Origin: Camarhynchus parvulus
Lineage: Eukaryota > Chordata > Aves > Passeriformes > Thraupidae
Reading direction: 5' to 3'
Assembly: GCF_901933205.1 (NCBI RefSeq)
Contig: NC_044572.1
Coordinates: 75,637,465 to 75,701,464, forward strand
DNA: 64,000 nt
Shown: one piece after another, positions 50,863 through 59,897 of the stretch
Layout: each line of letters opens with the position of its first letter
Numbering within the stretch: position 1 is the first letter of the stretch
Translations under genes and position numbers: made by a program
The notes under the pieces: generated by a model
What the model was told of the DNA's origin: nothing
What the model saw: only the letters and a program-made list of their open reading frames with translations
The model's database searches: none

Positions 50863-51620
50863 TTAGCTATTAACAACATTCAGTCTTTCAGAGATGACAT
50901 TCAGATCCCAACCCTGGAGTACACAACTGTGAAACAGTTTGATGTCATGCACAAACTTGATCAAGGTGAATTTTCTCGCCTTGTCTAGACTATTGATGAA
51001 AACATGAAACAGGATAGCCCTCAAGTTAAAACTCAGAGGAACTCCACTTGCAACTAGCCTCCAGGTAAAGTACACACGGTTAACCCCTCTCCTTCAGATT
51101 CATCCACAGCCAGCACTATACCAAGCTACTAATCTACCCATCTACACTGTAACATCCCTCTCTGAAACACAGAGATGCTCTGATGAACAGGGTTAAAAGC
51201 CTTTGCAGTCCTGGAAGAAAAAAAACACCACTCTCTGACATCCCTAAACTCAACTGCAAATGCTAAACTTGTATAAAAGGGTAGTCAGGTTAGTGAAGAT
51301 TTATTTACCCTTGGTAAACTCATGCATATCCACCACCTTCACATGGCCAGTATGTGTTTTAGTCACACAATACTTTTACAAGGGGTGAAGTGTGGTGGAT
51401 CAGCCCCTACCTGGAGTTCCACTGACATTCCCACTCAGTCTTCAAAAGGAGTGCAACATCTTCCTGGCTTTTTCCAGTCATCAAGGGCCTCTCCTGGTTC
51501 CATGACCAGCTGTAGATGATAAACAAACAGCCTCACAATGACAGACGTTATGTCTGTGACTTTCTCATTAACAATAGTCTCAGGTCCTCTGCAGTCTCTC
51601 CGCCATACCACAGACATGAA
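50863..51620 (-). pseudogene. CR1 ORF2 reverse-transcriptase fragment, dead
   Basis: Two minus-strand open segments carry clear CR1 reverse-transcriptase motifs. At 51435-51617 the frame includes GEALDDWKK, matching the conserved G-x-x-P-x-D-W-K-K segment ahead of the catalytic core. At 50863-51075 it includes SGVPLSFNLRAILFHVFIN, matching the SGVPQGSVLGP...FIND block, and then KFVHDIKL where an intact element has F-A-D-D. The second catalytic aspartate context is therefore lost. Between them, rough matches to the KAFD-type block and the following region can be seen with frameshifts. No CR1 3' tail is attached, and it lies beyond the 3' end of the CR1 at 52056, so it is a separate insertion. 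Confidence 0.88.
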
Positions 51621-52055
51621 CTTTAAATCTATAGCAAGCTTTCTGTGATGGTGTGTCTGCTGAGCAACTAAATGCTTCTGCTCCCATCAGAAGAGAATCT
51701 CCATCTTGGTGCCAATAATCTACTAAGTCCAGCTCTCCCATAGATCCTCTTTAGGAGAGCTGGTTCCTCTGTATGGCTGTTGTGGTGCAGTACCCACATC
51801 TATAAGATCAGATTTGACATCAGAGAAGCCTTTCTCTTACTCCAGAAAATCAAAAGCTTCAAGCTTGTCTCATCTTGCAGGTCTCCATCCATGAATCACT
51901 CAAACATAGCCTCTCTATGTTTGTATTTCCTACTCTATGGAAAGATCTTCCCAGTAAGGGAAGAACTTAGGCTCTTCTGTCTGTAAAGTTTCTATGAAAC
52001 CTCAGTCAACCCTGGTTTTTCCTTTCTAATAGCACATCTGCCCCCTGTAATGTTT
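51621..52055. other. Unassigned sequence between two CR1 fragments
   Basis: About 430 bp, less AT-rich than average. Some of it may be more 5' CR1 sequence of the element at 50863-51620, but I cannot align it with confidence. Confidence 0.4.
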
Positions 52056-52547
52056 CACAGAATCATAAAATCATTTAGATTAGAAAAGACTTTTAAGATC
52101 ATCCTACTCTCACTCTTTCAGGTAGTAGTAGAGAGCAATAACGTCTTCCCTGAGGCTCCTTTGCTCTACGATAAACAACCCCAGCTTTGTCTGCTGTTCC
52201 TGAGGAGACTTAACCCCTAGACGCTTCACAAGCTCCATTGCCCTTCTCTGGACAGGTTACAGATAAAAGTTATGTTAAATTAGAATATAGTTCAATTATA
52301 TTGTATTAATTATGTTATATTAATTGTATTATGTTAAGAGTGTGGGGGGGTTATTAGAATGTTCTAGGAGAAGGGTCCAGGATTTGGTGGAACAGTGGTC
52401 TAGCAGAGCAAGGCAAGGTCAAAGAGGGATTGGATGGAAGATCTGACCAATCATTTGAAACCCCGCAGAAAAAATTAGTCCAGAATGAACGGCGTTAAAG
52501 ACCAATGAGAAACCTGGAAATGGACCAATCCTGGACTCAAAGAGGGC

Positions 52548-52554
52548 TATAAAT
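52548..52554 (+). promoter_or_regulatory. TATA box of the nested LTR
   Basis: TATAAAT lies 19-23 bp after the last of three CCAAT motifs and about 150 bp before AATAAA. This is standard retroviral U3/R spacing. Confidence 0.65.
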
Positions 52555-52704
52555 GGGGGAAGTTCGGTTGGGTTGGGGTTCTTTTTGGAAACTTGTTTTC
52601 TGGGGAGGACCCAGTGGACTTGGGGATAGTGCGCTGGTCTGGTTTTGGCTCGCTGTGTGGGTGTTTGGGCTTATCCTGGGTACTCCGTTATTTGTAGCTA
52701 TTTT

Positions 52705-52710
52705 AATAAA
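52705..52710 (+). terminator. Polyadenylation signal of the nested LTR
   Basis: AATAAA about 50 bp before the LTR end, in the same orientation as the TATA box. Confidence 0.65.
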
Positions 52711-53065
52711 CGAGAACCTCTTTCTCCAGAGAAAGTTTGGCCTTGTTTAGATTCATAACAGACGCACTCCAGCACCTCACTGTCTTTCTTGCTGTGAGGG
52801 GCCCAGAACTGAACATAGGGTTTGAAGTGCATCCTTACCAGTATGGAGTACAGGGGGGAAATCACTGCCCTGGTATTGCTGGCTACGCTACTGCTGGTAG
52901 AGGCCAGGATATCATTGGCCTGCTTGGCTACCTGGGCATGCTGGCTCATGTTCAGCTGGCTGTTTACCAGAACCTCCAGGTCTTTTTATTGCTGGTCACC
53001 TTTCCAGCCACTCTTTACCAAGTCTCTAGCATTGCTTGGGGTTGTCATGACCCAAGTGGGGGACA

Positions 53066-53469
53066 AATTTCCACCCAACAATGCAGGGCTTTCACCACCA
53101 CTCATTTCCTGCAAGTGAGGCCACTGTGCTCCACAGGCAGTACTAGCTGCTCCAGATCCAGAGCCATCTTCTCATGACCATCATCTGGGTCAGAGTCTCT
53201 GATGTGCCTAGGTATCATCCTCAGACAGGACACCATGCCCTCTGGAACATCACCACCTGAGCTTATACATAGTCTGGAGCAGCTTCCAGATGCTGCTGTC
53301 TGTTGTCTCCGGGTGTTCATACCAGCCAGGTTGAGAGCCTCTGCCTGCCATATACCTGTAGGCCCCTTCTACACAGCAACCCAACAATCAGAAAACAGCC
53401 AAAAAATCAAGGACTCACCAATTATGAAAGAGATAACATCAATAAGGGATAAAATCTGGCAGGTTCAAG
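53066..53469. other. Unassigned GC-richer segment between opposed CR1 fragments
   Basis: About 400 bp with higher GC than the surroundings. Both strands are open over much of it: a plus-strand frame runs from 53202 through to 53591 into the CR1 scrap, and a minus-strand frame of 72 codons covers 53102-53320. I do not recognise either product. The most likely origin is another transposon piece; a host exon cannot be excluded but has no support. Confidence 0.4.
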
Positions 53470-53612
53470 TGATGGATTTGCGCCCAGGTTGGAGCAACAC
53501 TGTACATATTTACAGACTGGGAGAGGAGTGGCTGGAGGGCAGCCCTGCAGAAAGGGATCTGGGGATGCTGGTCAGCAGCTGCTCAGTGTGAGACAGCAGT
53601 GTGCCCCCTCCA
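53470..53612 (+). mobile_element. CR1 LINE internal scrap, plus orientation
   Basis: The plus-strand frame encodes YRLGEEWLEGSPAERDLGML, which matches the CR1 ORF2 segment just before its C-terminal domain. DNA hallmarks are GGAGGGCAGCCCTGCAGAAA and GGGATCTGGGGATGCTGGTC. It ends near CAGCAGTGTGCCCC, with no CR1 tail. The orientation is opposite to the CR1 at 52056-53065. Confidence 0.88.
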
Positions 53613-54206
53613 TCAGTACAGAAGGAAATTGCCATAGGATAAACCACCACAGGGGGAACATAAGCGCATCTCTACTCCCACCCCACATTTACTGTTAAAT
53701 AAAATCCATGTTATTGACTTAGCCATGGGCTCTCATTTGCGCCTTAATTCAGGCAAAGGCATGTCTCACAAATCTAGTCATACACACAGGAAGCATCCTA
53801 CCCTTTCTAAAGCTACTGTCAGCCTTTCTTTCAGTCAGCACTTGGAGTGAGTTAGAATTTAATCAAATTTTCTGAATTCAAGTGTCTTGAGGTAACAGCT
53901 TACTGTTTGACCTACTTTCTTCAGAATAGTTCAGATACACATTCTGCATTCACAGGAACATTTTCAGTCCGCTACTGGCAAGATATTGAACACTGCCTAA
54001 GGTCTCAGTTGAGCTCTGACCTTTCTAATTAGTCATTCAAAAATGATGCATCAAAATCTATAGCAAAGGTCTACTGAGACAGACCGACAGGAAATCCAAT
54101 CCATTTCTCTCTGTAAGGACTTTATGAGAGCTGTCCAATGGAACTGTAGATGCCACTGGAATGTATGAAGTTCATGTGCCATTCACAACTAAGATATAAA
54201 TGCAGT
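53613..54206. other. Unique non-coding DNA
   Basis: No gene or repeat was recognised. Confidence 0.55.
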
Positions 54207-54796
54207 TGTGCAGGTTTTGGAAGTGATAGGGTTAATTTTCTTCATGGTAGCTAGTATGGGTCTATGCTTTGGATTTGTGCTGGAAACAAGGTTGAAAATG
54301 CACATATTTCCAATATTGTTGAGCAGTGCTTGCACAGAATCTTTTCTGCTTCTTGCACTGCCCTGACAATGAGGAGGCCAGGGGTGCACAGGAAGTTGGG
54401 AGGAGACAAATCTCAGACACCTGAATTCAAGTGACCCAAGGGATATTCCACACTACATGGTATCATGCTCAGCATAAACTTAGGGGAAGAAGAAGGAAAG
54501 GGGACATTTGAAGTGGTGGCTTTTGTCTTCCCAAGTCACTATTACACATGATGGAGCTCTGAAAACTTTTCTGGCTGAACACCTCCCCGCCCACGGGCTG
54601 TTGTGAAGGAATTCCTTATTTTTTCTTGTTTTGCTTTGTTTGTCTATGTGGCTTCTGCTTTACTTATTAAACTGTCACTATCTCAACTCACAAGTTCTCT
54701 CACTTTTACCCTTTTGATGCTTTTTTGCATTCAACCGAGGGAGAATGAGCAAGTGTCTGTGTCAGGCTTCATTGCTAGATGGTTTTAAAACACACA
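54207..54796 (+). mobile_element. ERVL-type LTR, sense, full length (about 590 bp)
   Basis: It starts TGTGCAGGTTTTGGAAGTGA with the family's GGGTTAATTTTCTTCATGGT block next. It contains CACAGGAAGTTGGGAGGAGA, CCAAGGGATATTCCACACTA, GCATAAACTTAGGGG as the probable TATA region near 54473 and GGAATTCCTTATTTTTTC. A polyadenylation-like TATTAAACTGTCACTATCTC follows near 54665, then ACAAGTTCTCTCACTTTTAC, ending at about TTTTAAAACACACA. It is the best-ordered sense copy of the family, also present in antisense at 36939-37508 and 49023-49573. No target-site duplication or internal genes were seen. Confidence 0.85.
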
Positions 54797-56687
54797 ATTA
54801 TTCTGTATCTATGATTAACTTGAAACAAACTCTCTTACCTCTAAAATGTACATAATTATGTCATTCTCTTTTTTCTCTGTCATCTGTAAGATTGTCTGTC
54901 TTTAAAGCTGTAAACTCTCAGGGTAAGGTATGTCTCCAAGTATAACTAGATGAAATGACAGAATTTTATCTAGTTTCATCATTAGTTAAGACTTAGTCAC
55001 TATCTTGATGGAAGTAATTATGCATGCACACCCACCGTTACAAAGAATCAGCGCTTCATTGTCAAGAGTGGGATAGCCACTGACTTCAGTTACTTCAGCG
55101 TGAAGTGCTCACTACACTAAAAATAGTTCATATTAAAAATATTTACTCCAATTTCCATCTTATAATGTAAATGTACTGAGACATTCAGCTTGTTAAGATT
55201 GCGTTGTCACTGTAAGTAGTTCTCACCAGCCAACACCATCTGCTTATGCCCAAATATTTTCCTTCCATTCAGGCTAGTTGAAAGTAACAGTAAAAACAGT
55301 CTGGTAGGGAAAAGAAATTTGCTAAATGTGCTAATACACATATATATCAAGACAAGCCATTTTTAATACTGCTTTACTCCATAGCCAAAATTTAAGCTGT
55401 TGCTTTTGAAATTCAACAGAGGGAAAAGTGAAGAAGATCTTGTGAAGGTCTGGAACAACAAAGGAAAAGAAAGAATTTTCATTTACTGACATATAGAAGT
55501 GTTAAGATCCTGATTCCAATTACTTTAAAAGAAATCTTAGAGAAAGTAGAGAGTAATTACTACAGTAAGTAGCTAACACTCAGGCATCTTCTGTGTTAGC
55601 AACATTCTGTTATGTTTCAAACCTTATCTTCCGTGAATTGAAAAGAGAGTAATTTTTTTCTATTTATCCCAATCACACTTTTAATATTCTATAATTCTTT
55701 ATAGAACATTATATTCTCTTTCATTTAGAAATACTGTTCCAAGTGATCCCTATTCACTGTTCAGCTTTTGCCACTGACCCCAACTATCTTCTTTTTCCTA
55801 GTCATTATTTTCATGAAATAATAGACAAAAAAAAAACAACAACCAGAAGGTTGTCTCCAGGAAGGCAAACTAGCTATGCTGGCATTTAAATCTACTTTTA
55901 TTTGGCAGGGGAAGCATTTATAAATGCTTCTTTAAAACTATTTACATCAAGACTCTTAATATATCACTGACGGAAGAACCAGAATCTCCCTCTGGAACCA
56001 TATAGACCCCAATAAAGTCTTCTCACTTGGCTTTGTTATCTGTATCGATTTCTGATCTTAGTTGCTTTCAGCCTAGAAGACAAACAGCCTCAGTAGCCAG
56101 CAGTTCTTTACATCAGTTGCCCTCTTACAAAGTGTCTTTTCCAGCTGGAGCCAGGAAAATTCTTTCACCTGTAGTTTACTCCGAGGAAGCTATGCAGAAG
56201 TAGATAATTGGAACAAATATAAAAATTTATAGAAGCCTTGTCAAGAAAGTGTGTGCTGTGACAAGACAATTTTCAGAGATGTGGCTTGGGATTTATAGGC
56301 CAGATAGTGATAGAAGGTTCTTCTTAAACACTTTTCTCTCACTCATGTACTGTTAAGTTGGTGGCAATAAGGAAAGCCATGGTGAAATAACCTTTCCATG
56401 TTACAGCACAGATCACTAGCTCACCAGCTACTTTCCCATAAACAAGGGGTATTATACTTTTCTCCCATAAACTGACTTTTCTACCAGTTCTAGTCTCAGT
56501 GCTTTCTACTAAGTTCAGGAAGAATATCTCCATTCAATTAATTAAGCATTGGATTATCTTGCTCTTGTATGTAAATTTGTACTCTGAAATTTGTATTTCC
56601 AAGTTGAAAATGCTGACACTGAGGAAAGAAATGAATTTTCAGTTTTAAATTAAAAGACCATCATTTGAATATCTCATCACACCCTAG
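54797..56687. other. Unique AT-rich non-coding DNA
   Basis: No gene or interspersed repeat was recognised. A perfect 20-bp palindrome at 55911-55930 is listed separately. Confidence 0.55.
55911..55930. other. Perfect 20-bp palindrome
   Basis: GAAGCATTTATAAATGCTTC equals its own reverse complement. There is no spacer, and the flanking bases do not extend the symmetry. In 64 kb of AT-rich DNA this is uncommon but not impossible by chance. Confidence 0.85.
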
Positions 56688-57013
56688 TGTTAAATACAGC
56701 TTTCTTTAAGCATCTCTAAATTACAGAGATGTTGTCATCTTCTTGTAAAGCTCCCATATCTTCTTGGTGATTTCTCACAGGCAGCTCCTCACAGCACTGA
56801 CTCCTTCTTCACAGCCCAGCCAACAAACTCCAACTCCCTCCTCAACCACCTAACCTAGTCTTTTGTAGCACTCATCTTCTTATTGGACACAGCTGTGGCC
56901 TATTAAGGGCAGGCCTGTTCCTAATCTTTGGTGATTAGTACAGCTGCAACTCCTCAGGTGTGAGACTACCTTCTGCACTATCTTTATTTTCTTACATTCT
57001 ACCCCTCCACACA
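56688..57013 (-). mobile_element. Possible short LTR, antisense
   Basis: On the minus strand a unit of about 325 bp starts TGTGGAGGGGTAGAATGTAA near 57011 and ends GTATTTAACA at 56688, giving TG...CA-type ends. The block GACACAGCTGTGGCCTATTA and GGGCAGGCCTGTTCC near 56885-56925 looks like sequence I associate with repeated bird DNA, but I cannot name the family. No target-site duplication was found. An AATAAAGATAG near the minus-strand start is in an unusual place for a polyadenylation signal, which lowers confidence. Confidence 0.4.
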
Positions 57014-59011
57014 GAGGTGTTTTCAGTGGTGTGGTTTGGCATAAAGCAATACCATGTGAGCAAGTTGAATTAACCAACTACTCAAATAAATATACCCTAA
57101 TTCTGGTGTATAAAAACATGATAGTAGCAAATGATAAGATCAAAAAAATTGTAATGATTTTTCCCATCAGAAAAAATATCTTGCATTGTCTCCCTAATTA
57201 GGGCTTTATATACAGAAATAAATAGTAGCTCTCTGTGACTGAAGATTACATTAGTCAATGCTGCAGATTTTTGAAGAAAACAAACCCAAGACACCAAGAG
57301 CTTTGGAAAGAATTTCTCCTAAGGGAAAAAAAAAAACAAAACTCAGACACATAAACACACATTTAGATACATGCATGTCTTCAGATATACATACTTATTT
57401 GCATCTCAGTTGAATACCTATTGGGAACATGAAAATTAACACTGATTTTTTGTGCTGTTCATTTTCTAGTTTTCATACTTATGAATAAACAACTGGAAGT
57501 GTTTCTAATGGGAGTTCAATCTGCTGATAGCAAAGGATATGAAAAATATATGGCAGTTTTCCAATTTCCAGCTGATAAAGAGATGACTCTTTTTTAAAAG
57601 AAGTTTACGATGAGTTTCAAGAAACAAAGCTATCAAATAAAAAAATAGGCTGCAAAGTGACAAGACGTAGAATATATGACTGTTTTCAACAATGGTATTT
57701 ATTGACTGACTCACCAAATATGCGGCAATAATTTATTAAATATATTGGAGACCAGAATGATTTCTATGCAATGCTTTGGTTTAAAAACCAATTTTCTTCA
57801 CAGAAAAGCTATTTTTGGCATGTCATTCTGAATTCCTGTAACACTGCTTGAAAATATTTTAAAATACATTTCTATGTTACCAGAAAATATTGCAGCATTG
57901 TAGCCAAAAATGGATCTTGACATCTGCCGTTTATAAACAGAGATTTCTTGTCAGAAACTTTTATAACATCGTTAAAACCCCAAAGAAGATGAGAAACACA
58001 GCTTTGACCCAAAACATTATTTAATAAGTGGCACTGCATCACAAATGTGAGATCACATTTTGAGCTATCCTATGAGACTCAGATTATCTGTTATGAAGAT
58101 CATTTTTAGACCAGAGGTAGAGGTTATGTCCACCACTTACATCCTTCTTCTCCTAGACCCTTAGATTCATTATTTGAGAACAGCATAAGGAGAAAATCCA
58201 TGTTTTTACACTTGAAGGGTAATTAGTGATTTAATTCTTCCGAGGTGTCCAGCTAGCCAATTTTTACAAGGTTGCACAAGGGGAAAAGCTTTCTTACCCT
58301 AGAAGGTGATCATTTTGTGATATGAAGCATGAACTTTCCTTTATTAAATTTGTGATGTTAGACATCAAGTCTATCCATCACAGGCTGATATACATATACT
58401 ACAAAGAAGTGAATTTTCTCCTTTTCCTCCCCAGCTGTCCATTGGTTTCAACATCCTTTGTTCTTTTCTGATACATGAAATTATAAAGGATTTGCCAAAG
58501 CAAATCACTATAAACTTAGTAATTCTGCATGTCTAAGTCAATTGCTTCTGATTTTTTAATTTTGTGCTGTCTAGTGACCCTAAATTTTATCTAAAACTTT
58601 AGTTTAAAAAATTATTTCCATTTCTCTGGATCATGTCACATTTTAAAACTGATACTTCTTAAAAGTGAGGGAATAATTAGGTACATTACTGAACAACTAA
58701 TTGTGTCTGAAAGAAAGAAACACATGGCTGGAAATAATGTTTTTGTGTTTTTTAAATGACCCTAGATAATTCTGTTTTCTCTGTAGGAGTAGTAGAAGTG
58801 CAGTTATATTCCCAAGCAAAAGGTCTGTTAGATAAAAGTGGTATTGAAAAGTTAGGGACTTCAGAAAAGTTTTGACAACAATAAAAGCATAACAAAATAC
58901 ATTACAAAAAATATTCAAGGCATGTTATACTAACCTATCTCTGTTCCAACTCAAGACACTGACGATAGGATGGAAGTAAAGTTATGCCATAACTGAGTGT
59001 TCCAGAAAAAA
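57014..59011. other. Unique AT-rich non-coding DNA
   Basis: No gene, RNA or repeat was recognised. Open frames stay below 75 codons. Confidence 0.55.
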
Positions 59012-59043
59012 GGGAAGGAAAAGGAAAAGGAAAAGGAAAAGAG
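59012..59043 (+). repeat. (AAAAGG)n microsatellite
   Basis: Four and a half near-perfect copies of a 6-bp unit make a purine-only run on the plus strand. Confidence 0.85.
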
Positions 59044-59816
59044 AAAGACTTAAGAGGCATAGATTTTCTGTAAAGAAGTAAATTCTACACATTCATCTCA
59101 GTGTATTCAACACATAATCAGATTTCCTTTTTCATTCAATCAAGGAAGGTTCATGAGAACAAATTTAAGCAAGGTCATACTGTATGATACTGGAAAGCAG
59201 AAAAAATTACAGGGTCAGAGTCTCAACTGAGTTTAAATGCATTCTAAAATTTCAAGGTAGATCGGTCTTTATTACTTTATATCAGCTGGTGATCTATAGA
59301 CTTATTTTTATGTTTACCCGTACCAACAGTACTTCTTCATTCTCTCTGAATCTTTAAAAGAATAAAGTAAAAATCTGAGTCTTACAAAAGCAGATATTTG
59401 ACATTATTGGTGGCAATTTATTCTGTTACTCAAAGCATCCCGCTGAAATATTTCAGTCCTCATGTAATTTACACACTGAATTAGCTAACAATCATCTTTG
59501 CAAGTAGAAACTTGTTCTGTATTCTCTGTGCTTTATCGAAGTTCAAAGGAAAGACAGTAATATGTAGTTACTGTGGACAGTGTGCAAGGCTGAAGTAATC
59601 AAAGTTAATATTTGCTGCACATCAATCTAGTCTTACTAAATTCCTAAAGCTCTATCTCAAAGCTCCTGACAGCCTAAAAGAAATATAAAAGAACCAGGTA
59701 TCTAGTATTTTCTTATATTAGTGTCAAAGAAGAAAGAAAAAATTACAGCAGTAATCATACATATTAAATCATCAGTTCACGGTTTCCAAGACAGTATGAA
59801 ACAATTTTCTTCTGTA
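59044..59816. other. Unique non-coding DNA
   Basis: No feature was recognised. Confidence 0.55.
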
Positions 59817-59897
59817 AACAAAAAAACAACAAAAAAAACCCAAATAAAACAAAACAAAACAAAAAAACCCCCACAAAACAAAAAAACCAAACAAACA
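59817..59897 (+). repeat. (AAAAC)n-type low-complexity tract
   Basis: About 80 bp made almost only of A and C, with repeated AAAAC, AAAACCC and ACAAAC units. It could be a decayed poly-A tail of a processed insertion, but no retrocopy was recognised upstream. A lysine-rich open frame across it (59721-59954) is a composition artefact. Confidence 0.8.

Larger units (their letters stand above)
52255..52760 (+). mobile_element. Solo ERV LTR nested in the CR1, promoter layout preserved
   Basis: A 506-bp insertion interrupts the CR1 and ends ATTCATAACA. The probable start is GGTTACAG, presumably a changed TGTTAC. It has a complete U3-R-U5 layout in plus orientation: three CCAAT boxes at 52446, 52502 and 52525, a TATAAAT box at 52548-52554 and AATAAA at 52705-52710. 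A 50-bp U5-like end follows. An AT-rich block with repeated ATTATATTGTATTAATTATG lies near its 5' end. Flanks GACA (52251-52254) and GACG (52761-52764) may be a 4-bp duplication with one change, which would suit a gammaretrovirus-like ERV1. Class assignment is tentative. No internal region remains. Confidence 0.8.
52056..53065 (-). mobile_element. CR1 LINE 3' end, minus orientation, split by an LTR
   Basis: The reverse-complement tail (CAGAATCATAAAATCATTTA) begins at about 52058. It is followed by a GTAGTAGTAGAGAGCAATAA block, AAACAACCCCAGCTTTGTCT and CATTGCCCTTCTCTGGACA, which stops at about 52254. CR1 sequence resumes at 52761 with GCACTCCAGCACCTCACTGT, exactly where the CR1 consensus would continue. 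On the minus strand, 52760-52949 encodes RT C-terminal residues including VISPLYSILVRM and VQFWAPHSKKDSEVLE. CR1 similarity continues to about 53065. A short internal deletion lies near 52105-52120. The element is dead. Confidence 0.9.
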
